From Acidimicrobiaceae bacterium (GTDB lineage Bacteria; Actinomycetota; Acidimicrobiia; Acidimicrobiales; RAAP-2): 49,781 nucleotides of DNA. The notes under the pieces are model-generated. The model had not been told where the DNA came from, searched no databases, and worked only from the letters and a program-made list of their open reading frames with translations. The position numbers and the translations under genes were made by a program. Shown piece after piece: positions 41,679 through 48,536 of this stretch. Numbering within the stretch: position 1 is the first letter of the stretch; each line of letters starts with the position of its first letter. The stretch lies in NCBI GenBank assembly GCA_003132305.1, contig PKXJ01000018.1, positions 33,780 to 83,560 of the forward strand, written 5' to 3'.

Positions 41679-42487
41679 GCTGTTTCTATTTGCGCTGAAC
41701 GACCGCCGCGAGTGGCCTTGCGAACATCCACGCCAGACCCATCAACCCGTCCAAGAAAGATCTCTCCCAGATCGGGCCGAGTCAACAGGTCGGGGGCCGA
41801 CGCGGACAAGACAACCCGTCCCAGAGCGAGAACGTACGCCCAGTTCGAGATCTCGAGCGCCGCCAGGGCTTTCTGCTCAACGAGCAGCACCGACGTGCCA
41901 TGTTGCGCCAAGCTGCGGACCTCTTCGGTCAAAAGCCGACGCGACAACTCTGCGGACAGACCGGACGTCGGCTCATCGAGAAGAAGCACCCGGGGTCGGT
42001 TCATCAGCGCGCGTCCAATGGCCAGCAACTTACGCTCGCCACCGCTCAACTTGGCCGCCCGACGCGTCATGAGTGCCTTCAGTGCGGGGAGATGGGCTGC
42101 CACTTCGTCAATTCGATCAGACACCTGCGCCCGCTTCATGAGATAACCACCCATCTCAAGATTCTCCCGGACGGTTAGCGGACTGAAAACGTCATCATTC
42201 TGAGGAACGTAACCAATGCCCATGCGGGCCAATAGGTTGGTCTTGATATTGGTGATATTGACAGACTCCAACTCGATCGATCCGGAGCTGACGACCAGGA
42301 GCCCCGCGACAGCTTTCAGTAGGGTGCTCTTCCCAGCGCCGTTCGGCCCGACAACCGTAACGATCTCCCCGGCACCGAGCACCGCGGTGGCTCCGCAGAC
42401 TATCGGTGGGCCCCCATAGCCCGCCACGACATCGGACATCGTCACAATGGCAGCAGGCCGCATCGTCTCAGCCAGCGAGATAGGCAT
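41675..42487 (-). CDS. LivF-type ABC transporter ATPase, operon B
   Basis: A ~270-aa ATPase. Walker A GPNGAGKS (47-54), signature LSGGERKLLAIGRALM and Walker B LLLDEPTSGL. The ATG at 42487 (MPISLAETMR) overlaps livG by 20 nt; an ATG at 42463 lies 4 nt after the livG stop and is a possible alternative. It is somewhat longer at the C-terminus than the operon-A LivF (a Ser/Arg-rich tail). Stop overlaps coxM as ATGA. Confidence 0.92.
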   Translation of the reverse strand: MPISLAETMRPAAIVTMSDVVAGYGGPPIVCGATAVLGAGEIVTVVGPNGAGKSTLLKAVAGLLVVSSGSIELESVNITNIKTNLLARMGIGYVPQNDDVFSPLTVRENLEMGGYLMKRAQVSDRIDEVAAHLPALKALMTRRAAKLSGGERKLLAIGRALMNRPRVLLLDEPTSGLSAELSRRLLTEEVRSLAQHGTSVLLVEQKALAALEISNWAYVLALGRVVLSASAPDLLTRPDLGEIFLGRVDGSGVDVRKATRGGRSAQIETA

Positions 42488-43256
42488 TGAGCACCCCGGT
42501 ATTCTTGAGCAGTTCTTCCATTTTACCTGTGGCAATGACCTTCCCCTGAGCCATGAAAACCACGGATTCGCACAAACGGTCGACCACGTCCAATTCGTGT
42601 TCGATCAGTAGCATAGTGAGTCCCTCTTTAGCTAAGTCCGAGAGATAACCCTCGATCACCCGAGCCAGGGTCGGGTTGATCCCCGCCATCGGTTCGTCAA
42701 GGAGCAGTAGTTTTGGTTCGGCCATCAAACTGCGCATGATTTCGAGTAACCGTTTTTGGCCGCCACTCAAGTTGCCGGCGTATTCGTCTCTTTTTTCAGA
42801 CATGGCGAATCGGTCCATGAGGCCAAAGGCCTTCACCAACACGGCTTCCTCCTGCTCACGCCAGTACCGCTTGCCAATGACTAACGTCCGGAAGCGCTCG
42901 CCGCGTTGATCTGGCACGCCAACTAGCAGGTTCTCCAAGACAGTGAGCCGGCCGAACTCACTGGACATCTGGTAGGTACGAACGAGACCGAGCCGAGCTC
43001 TCTCATGGGGTTTGAGCGCCGTGATATCACGCCCATCCATCAAGACCTGACCCGAGGTTGGGCGTAATGCTCCGCCGATCAAGTCCACCACGGTGGATTT
43101 CCCGGCGCCATTGGGACCGATCAGGGCTGTGATGCAACCGGACTGGGCTTCAAATGAGGCCCCGTCGACAGCCCAGACACCGCCGAAGTCACGTCGCAGA
43201 TCTCGGACCTCGAGAAAGGACTGAACCGGAACGTTAGGAACTTCGTTGAGCGACAT
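42468..43256 (-). CDS. LivG-type ABC transporter ATPase, operon B
   Basis: A 262-aa ATPase. Walker A GPNGAGKS (47-54), signature LSGGQKRLLEIMRSLM, Walker B LLLLDEPMAGINPTLARVIE and the LivG C-terminus (GKMEELLKNTGVLNAYLAG). Starts 2 nt after the livM stop. A perfect hairpin in the livM 3' end lies ~40 nt before its start codon in the mRNA. Confidence 0.93.
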   Translation of the reverse strand: MSLNEVPNVPVQSFLEVRDLRRDFGGVWAVDGASFEAQSGCITALIGPNGAGKSTVVDLIGGALRPTSGQVLMDGRDITALKPHERARLGLVRTYQMSSEFGRLTVLENLLVGVPDQRGERFRTLVIGKRYWREQEEAVLVKAFGLMDRFAMSEKRDEYAGNLSGGQKRLLEIMRSLMAEPKLLLLDEPMAGINPTLARVIEGYLSDLAKEGLTMLLIEHELDVVDRLCESVVFMAQGKVIATGKMEELLKNTGVLNAYLAG

Positions 43257-43258
43257 GA

Positions 43259-44290
43259 TCAGTCGACCTCACCTTTTGCTTCAGCCGTCGTCATTTCTGG
43301 TCGGGTCGGACTTTGATCCGACCCGACCAGAAGAATCGCGGGCACTTTAAAACGTCGGCGGCGCTCGGGAATGATCCCGCGGGGCCAGAACCAGAGGAAG
43401 ATCGGGGCCAGTATTCCGATGACGACCCACTGCATAGCGTCAACCAGTCCAGGACGACCGAAGGGGGGAATGAACCGCGTCGCTTCGTTGAAGGCGATCG
43501 GCACCAGCAACGCACCCATGATCACGCCCGCGTTGTTACCCGTACCCCCGACGATCACCGCCGTCAATATGACAAATGTTTCAACGTACAGCCACGAACC
43601 AGGCGACCACGCGCCAATGAACTCAACCAACAGAGCACCACTTATTCCGGCGATCGCGTTACTGAAAACGAATATGAAGAGCCGCAACTTCACAACGTCC
43701 TTGCCCAGCGCTTGGGCCGCGTCCTGGTTGTCACGGGTGGCGCGAAGAGTCCGGCCCAACGGGGACGACGTCACTCGATGCACGAACAGATACACGATGA
43801 CACAAATGGCCGCAGTCACGCCGACGTACAACCACGGATAGCCGCCCGACGAAACCAGCGACGACAGCGGTTCGGGAATCAGCGCCAATCCCGCCGGTCC
43901 GTTGAACAGGCCCAGTTCATTGGTCACCACGAGGGTCGCAATGACGGAGATGACCAACATCACCATGGCCTGATAGTCAGCCCGCAGTCGACGTAGGGCG
44001 ATGAGGCCAACGACGTAGGCGAGTGCGGCAGCCACGACCCCCGCTACCAAGATCGGAATCGGGAATGGCAGCGTCCACCCCAGAATGTAGTGCTGGAATC
44101 CTCCGTTGCCCGACGAGGGACCAAGGGTCAGCACCGCAGCGGTGTAGGCACCGACTGCTTGGAACATGATGAAGGCAAAATTCAATATGCCAGCCACTCC
44201 GTACTGAAGGTTGAAACTCCAGCAGGCCAAAATATCGACGCCTAGGTATACCAGGATCGTCGTCACGTAATACACCATCGACTGACTCAT
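43259..44290 (-). CDS. LivM-type ABC transporter permease, operon B
   Basis: A 343-aa permease with the same landmarks as the operon-A LivM (GVAGILNFAFIMFQAVGAYTA, RRLRADYQAMVMLV, LGRTLRATRDNQDAAQALG, VGGTGNNAGVIMGA). ATG overlaps the livH stop by 4 nt. The hydrophilic C-terminal tail is encoded in part by a perfect inverted repeat (43295-43332). Confidence 0.93.
   Translation of the reverse strand: MSQSMVYYVTTILVYLGVDILACWSFNLQYGVAGILNFAFIMFQAVGAYTAAVLTLGPSSGNGGFQHYILGWTLPFPIPILVAGVVAAALAYVVGLIALRRLRADYQAMVMLVISVIATLVVTNELGLFNGPAGLALIPEPLSSLVSSGGYPWLYVGVTAAICVIVYLFVHRVTSSPLGRTLRATRDNQDAAQALGKDVVKLRLFIFVFSNAIAGISGALLVEFIGAWSPGSWLYVETFVILTAVIVGGTGNNAGVIMGALLVPIAFNEATRFIPPFGRPGLVDAMQWVVIGILAPIFLWFWPRGIIPERRRRFKVPAILLVGSDQSPTRPEMTTAEAKGEVD
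43295..43332 (-). repeat. Perfect 16-bp inverted repeat inside the livM 3' end
   Basis: TTCTGGTCGGGTCGGA (43295-43310) is the exact reverse complement of 43317-43332, with a 6-base loop (CTTTGA). In the operon-B mRNA this makes a very stable hairpin within the last ~25 codons of livM and ~40 nt before the livG start. No U-run follows, so it is not a standard terminator. It may protect the upstream transport mRNA, cause partial termination or control livG translation (inference). Confidence 0.85.
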
Positions 44291-45180
44291 GCGTTCGAGC
44301 TCCTCACCGCATCCGCATTCCCGAAAAGACCACCCGGTCGAACCAGGAGCACGATAACCAGCACGACAAACGCGATGACCTCTTTATAGCTCGGGCTCAT
44401 ATACGCCGCACTCACCTCGGTGGCGATCCCAAGTATCACGGCACCCACCAGCGCACCCAGTGGCCTACCCACCCCGCCGAGCATGGCGGCGGCGATGATG
44501 ACCACGAGAAAGTCATTGCCGGTGGTGCTCTGAAAACTCGTCGTATTGAGGACCAGTACCACACCCGCCAGTCCGCACAGCGCTCCCGACATCAGCCAGG
44601 CTACGTCGATAACCCGATCGGTGGCGATCCCCGAAATCTGAGCCAAGGCGGGATTGGCCGCGGTAGCCCGCATCGCCTTTCCCAGTCGCGTCTGTGTCAG
44701 CAGCAACTGAACGACAATCATGACCGCGATGGCCAGTCCCATGATCATGAACTGGATGGACGTAAAGTACATGCCAACCACGTGGTATGTCTTGGTTTGA
44801 GCGACCTTGTAACTAAAGAAGTTAGCGCCAAACCAACCCAGTATAAAGTTCTGGATGACGATGCCCGTCGAAAGTGTCACGATGACCATCCCGAAAAGTT
44901 TGGTGCCATGGCGCACAAAGGGCGTGTACACGTAACGGTTGAGCAGGGCGGACGCGATTGCGCCAAACACTGCGCCCGCCAGAAGCGATTCGGCCAGAGT
45001 ACCGCCAATCACATTGACGCCATAACCCACAAGCGCCGACGCAGTCATCAGGTCACCGAAGGCGAGGTTGAGGATGTTGGTAACACCAAATTGCAATGTG
45101 AATCCAACCGCCGCCAGAGCCAAAATGGATGCGGTGACGAGTCCGAATCCGAGTGAATAGACCGGCACTACCGCTGTCAT
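44287..45180 (-). CDS. LivH-type ABC transporter permease, operon B
   Basis: A 297-aa permease. LALAAVGFTLQFGVTNILNLAFGD, GKAMRATAANPALAQISGIATDRV and AAAMLGGVGRPLGALVGAV mark LivH. ATG at 45180, 43 bp after the binding-protein stop. Its first ~49 codons are duplicated at 48351-48499. Confidence 0.93.
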   Translation of the reverse strand: MTAVVPVYSLGFGLVTASILALAAVGFTLQFGVTNILNLAFGDLMTASALVGYGVNVIGGTLAESLLAGAVFGAIASALLNRYVYTPFVRHGTKLFGMVIVTLSTGIVIQNFILGWFGANFFSYKVAQTKTYHVVGMYFTSIQFMIMGLAIAVMIVVQLLLTQTRLGKAMRATAANPALAQISGIATDRVIDVAWLMSGALCGLAGVVLVLNTTSFQSTTGNDFLVVIIAAAMLGGVGRPLGALVGAVILGIATEVSAAYMSPSYKEVIAFVVLVIVLLVRPGGLFGNADAVRSSNA

Positions 45181-46459
45181 TACGGTCGCAATTCCTCTGT
45201 CCGCCGAACTATTCGCTGGGTCATCACTTGGCCAAATTCACTTGAGCGGCAGATAAGACGGCTCCACGCTGGCCGTCCGAACTCACCATTTCGAACAAGC
45301 CCGGTGAGTTATTAGACCGGTCGAAGTGTATTTCGCCAGTCGCACCAACGTACTTAATTTCCTTGCCCGCCAAGAGCTCCTTCTTGCCTTGGGCAAAGGA
45401 ATGAACGACGACGGCCCCTGGAGAACCGTTGGCTACCTTCACGATGAACCGGATGTAGGCCGAGGGAGTGGTGCTCTTGGCCGCCTGCATTGCCAAAGCC
45501 ATCAAGATGACACTGTCGTAGTTCGATTCGGGATAGGTGTTGGTGATCCACTGACTAGCTGGTTGGGAGACCTTCGTCCAAACGGACCTCAAGGCTTTGG
45601 TCCACGCGACGATCGCCGGACCCTTAGTGGGAGCGTACGGCTGAGTACCGACGTAGTACTTCTTCAGGTTCTTAGCACCGATGGCCCCCCTGACGGCCGA
45701 GAACCACGGAGATTGGATGGTGGCTGTCGTTCCGACAATTGGCACGAGGTGGTACAGCTGTTGAAGTTCCGCAAAGAACGTAGCACTGGTCTGAGGATCT
45801 GCTTCCATGAAGATCACATCGGGCTTGGCCGCAGCCACCGCCTCAACCTCACTTCGATACGAACTTTGATCTAGTGGGAGCGTTTCGGAAAGGGCGATCT
45901 TGCCCCCCAGGTGCTTAAAACCAGCGGTCACGGTCGGTAGCGTGCCTTGAGCACCGATGTCGTTGCCAAAAACGGCGACCGCCCTCTTGTAGCCCTTGTC
46001 CTTGGCGTACACGGCCATGGCGTATCCGCCCGCATCGTCGGCTGGCTGTATCCGGAAGTAATAGTGGTACGAGTTCTTATCGAAGATCGCCTGGCCGGTG
46101 TCAGCGAACATCGGCATCTTGCTGCGATTGAAGATCGGGACGGTGGCGCTCGCTTCATCAGAACTCGGGCCGAGGATACCGACTAAATTCGACGTTGTCG
46201 CAATCAACTGCGACGCGGCGGGTACGGCGTCAGCGGGATCGCCACGGCTGTCAGAAGCCTTGCAGTTGAGCGTCTTATGTTTGAGGATGCCGCCAGCGGC
46301 CTCAATAGCGGCGGCGGCCGGGAGACATCCCGCCATCTGTTCGGGCCCGAAGCTCGCGTCTGGCCCACTAAACGGGTTGAACACGCCAATCGTGAGCGCG
46401 GCCGTTCCCGTGTCAACGCTCGAGCCGCTCGCGATGCCGGCCGCAGCGAAGGAGGCCAG
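45035..46459 (-). repeat. Segment duplicated at 48350-49781
   Basis: The livH 5' end (first ~49 codons), the 43-bp gap and nearly all of the binding-protein gene recur about 3.32 kb to the right in the same orientation. The left (livH) boundary of the second copy is at GCCGACGCAG, where it joins an IS1182 fragment. The right boundary is outside the window. Confidence 0.9.
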
Positions 46460-46540
46460 CATCAACGAGCCTGCTGCGACTACGCGACCTGGACGAAAAA
46501 CGGACGCCACTTTGTCGTGATGACCTTGTTTACGGTTCAT
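45224..46540 (-). CDS. Substrate-binding protein (HAAT type), operon B
   Basis: A 438-aa binding protein. Basic N-terminus and hydrophobic signal (VVAAGSLMLASFAAAGIASG), then LTIGVFNPFSGPDASFGPEQ, GPSSDEASATVPIFNRS and YYFRIQPADDAGGYA. The ATG at 46540 has GGAAGGA 9 nt upstream. First gene of operon B. A second, divergent copy lies 3.3 kb upstream (48537-49781). The two are nearly identical up to LPLDQSSYRSEVEAV and differ most around residues 290-345, the second-lobe region. Confidence 0.94.
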   Translation of the reverse strand: MNRKQGHHDKVASVFRPGRVVAAGSLMLASFAAAGIASGSSVDTGTAALTIGVFNPFSGPDASFGPEQMAGCLPAAAAIEAAGGILKHKTLNCKASDSRGDPADAVPAASQLIATTSNLVGILGPSSDEASATVPIFNRSKMPMFADTGQAIFDKNSYHYYFRIQPADDAGGYAMAVYAKDKGYKRAVAVFGNDIGAQGTLPTVTAGFKHLGGKIALSETLPLDQSSYRSEVEAVAAAKPDVIFMEADPQTSATFFAELQQLYHLVPIVGTTATIQSPWFSAVRGAIGAKNLKKYYVGTQPYAPTKGPAIVAWTKALRSVWTKVSQPASQWITNTYPESNYDSVILMALAMQAAKSTTPSAYIRFIVKVANGSPGAVVVHSFAQGKKELLAGKEIKYVGATGEIHFDRSNNSPGLFEMVSSDGQRGAVLSAAQVNLAK

Positions 46541-47030
46541 GTGGATGATCCTTCCTTATTGCTCGGTGTGGTGGGCACGTGCGGTAAAACGGTAATTAGA
46601 TTTCGCGATGGTAGTTTGTCCTTCAACGTCAGCCGCGGGCAATCACGCAATTCGGGCGTCGGCCTCTCGATAAGCCGGCGACAGAGTTCAGTCATGTGGC
46701 GGCTCGCTCAGGGATATCAGCGCCGGTGGCCTTAGGAAATGCAATATCAGCGGGGCACGGTCCACCAGCGCTGACGATGGCCGATCCTTATGGAACACCT
46801 GAATACTCATCAGATCCATCCTTCCGCCACGCCTGGGTAGGAGCCAACGCGTCCGTTCTTTCCAAAGAGGCCGCTTGCAGTACCGTCATCCCTCGTCCGA
46901 AGAGAAAGTGAAGAATCCCAACAGAGGGAAGACGAGCGCAACGTGGTCAGATCGTCAGTGTCGTCCGAAAGATAACCCAGTCGCTGGGCTCCAATGAAGA
47001 ACCGGCGACTCGTCACAGACCGTACGCTCA
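46541..47030. other. Upstream region of operon B without a recognised gene
   Basis: 490 bp with only short, motif-free frames. It must hold the operon-B promoter. The stretch TTGAAG, 17 nt, AAATCT on the minus strand (about 46633-46605) is a weak candidate. No TGRTATAYCA-type repeat is seen here. Confidence 0.4.
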
Positions 47031-47300
47031 TCACGGATCCTTGAGGGAGCACCGTTCCTGGAGTCGAGTGATTGCACCCTCTGGCACTCTTGAGCCCTTC
47101 TTTACACAACTGGCCCACTGATCGTCATGTCTGAACCCGACAGCCGAGGAGTCCCCGGCACGCGCATCTTCCCTGATAGAAAGTCGAGTTGACCCGTAGA
47201 TCGCCATCGCGTGGGCGCTGAGTGAACCGGCCGAAGGAGAACGCCGAGCGGCATTCCTGTGCATGATTGGCACGACGTCAGCCAAATGACCCTGAGACAT
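47031..47300 (-). CDS. Hypothetical 89-codon ORF behind a strong promoter
   Basis: Starts MSQGHLADVVPIMHRNAARR and has no recognisable domain; the composition is Ser/Ala/Arg-rich and may be non-functional. What supports it is the promoter directly before it (TTGACA, 17 nt, TATCAT, 6 nt, ATG), which would give a leaderless mRNA. It may be the residue of a gene lost when the adjacent debris formed. Confidence 0.25.
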   Translation of the reverse strand: MSQGHLADVVPIMHRNAARRSPSAGSLSAHAMAIYGSTRLSIREDARAGDSSAVGFRHDDQWASCVKKGSRVPEGAITRLQERCSLKDP

Positions 47301-47306
47301 TGGGGG

Positions 47307-47335
47307 ATGATATATCAGATTTCCTAGTGTGTCAA
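47307..47335 (-). promoter_or_regulatory. Promoter with embedded TGATATATCA palindrome
   Basis: On the minus strand TTGACA (47335-47330), a 17-nt spacer and TATCAT (47312-47307) form a near-consensus promoter. The perfect 10-bp inverted repeat TGATATATCA (47308-47317) overlaps the -10 box. The same palindrome-over--10 layout with ATG 6 nt downstream occurs at the cupin gene (10737-10756). Confidence 0.5.
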
Positions 47336-47384
47336 GTCGAGCGTCACGATGTCGGATGACCGAAGTCAACGTCGCACTGGCGGT

Positions 47385-47862
47385 GCGGTCACGCGCCGCG
47401 TAGTCGCCAGAAGCCAACTGTACACCGAGGAGCACGAGAAGCACCGCGAGTGGTACGGTCCAAGCGCCCGACGTGTCGAAGGGGCTACCGACTGTCACCG
47501 GACCAACAGAAACGATCAAGTAACCCAGTCCTTAAACCATGCCCGAGAGCGCAATCGCTTCATCGCGGTTCGCGGCTCGAACGACCATCATCGTAGTTGG
47601 CAAGACCATTCGAAGAGCGTTGCCCCCAACCGATGAGCACCGCCCAGAGGACGTCGAAATAGTGGGGATCGAAGAGCAGCCCGGACGTACCTACCGCGGT
47701 GGTACCGACCGTGACAACAATGCCCACGCGTTGATCAACCATCTTGTGAGAGACCAATGGAGTGACGAAAGCACCCACGATTCCAACGATGCTCACCAGG
47801 GCGAGCAAGTAGCCAGCGGTCTCAATCGGCGTGCCACGGTCATGGAAGATTGTGGAAAGCCA
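47385..47862 (-). pseudogene. MFS permease pseudogene (CynX/NimT-like), C-terminal half
   Basis: Three frame pieces join into the second half of a 12-TM permease. They are WLSTIFHDRGTPIETAGYLL through FDVLWAVLIGWGQ, then in another frame MVLPTTMMVVRAANRDEAIA-LSGMV with a stop, then YLIVSVGPVTVGSPFDTSGA-WTVPLAVLLVLLGVQ-LASGDYAARDR. At least two frameshifts plus a stop separate them, and the N-terminal half is absent. The 5' break at ~47862 coincides with the IS1182 fragment, suggesting the insertion destroyed the gene. Confidence 0.8.
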
Positions 47863-48350
47863 CGTCACCGATCTCTTGGAGCGAAGTGGGCAACGCTCGG
47901 TCCCTCCTTCGAGGGCGGCGGGGGTCATTGGGCTCCAACGTCTGGAGGGTCTCTCGGACCGTGAGGCGGTCGAGCGTTACTGCTTCGACAACCGTTGGCG
48001 CTACGCCGCTGGCGTCGGTGGCTACGACACCAACGGATGGGTCAGCTTTTCTCACACCGTGATCGTTGACATGCGCGAACCACTGCGCAACTCAGCTCGC
48101 CCCGACCGGATCTTCGACGTCGCACTCGGTGTCGCCCACGAAGCGGGACTGATGGGGCGCAAGCGAGTGCTCGACTCCCTCCTCTCTACGAGGCGGTGGC
48201 GACCATGGACACCGTGACACTCATCCGCTCGGCTATTCGAGGACTATAGAAGGTGGCGAATCGCGAGCTCGCCACCGAGTCGCGCGCCGTGTTGACATCG
48301 AACGACGACTACGCGAGTTCGGCCAAGCCGCAGATCGACTGGGACGAGAA
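47863..48350 (+). mobile_element. IS1182-family transposase fragment (frameshifted)
   Basis: The frames LQRLEGLSDREAVERYCFDN, RWRYAAGVGGYDTNGWVSFS, DRIFDVALGVAHEAG and RKRVLDS continue in another frame as LYEAVATMDTVTLIRSAIRG-L-stop-KVANREL...AKPQIDWDE. This is the N-terminal third of an IS1182-type transposase. A 1-nt loss near 48183 and a TAG at 48247-48249 disable it. It ends abruptly at 48350, where the duplicated livH stump begins; no terminal inverted repeats are seen. Confidence 0.85.
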
Positions 48351-48499
48351 GCCGACGCAGTCATCAGGTCACCGAAGGCGAGGTTGAGGATGTTGGCAAC
48401 ACCAAATTCCAATGTGAATCCAACCGCCGCCAGAGCCAAAATGGATGCGGTGACGAGTCCGAACGCGAATGAATAGACCAGCACTACCCCTGTCGCCAT
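48351..48499 (-). pseudogene. livH 5' fragment (duplicate)
   Basis: Encodes MATGVVLVYSFAFGLVTASI followed by LALAAVGFTLEFGVANILNL and AFGDLMTASA, matching the first ~49 residues of LivH at 44287-45180, and then runs into IS1182-derived sequence. Not functional as a permease. It shows that the upstream binding-protein gene was once followed by its own livH. Confidence 0.9.
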
Positions 48500-48536
48500 A
48501 GTCGTAATTCCTGTGTGCAGCCAGTCACTCGCGGGG

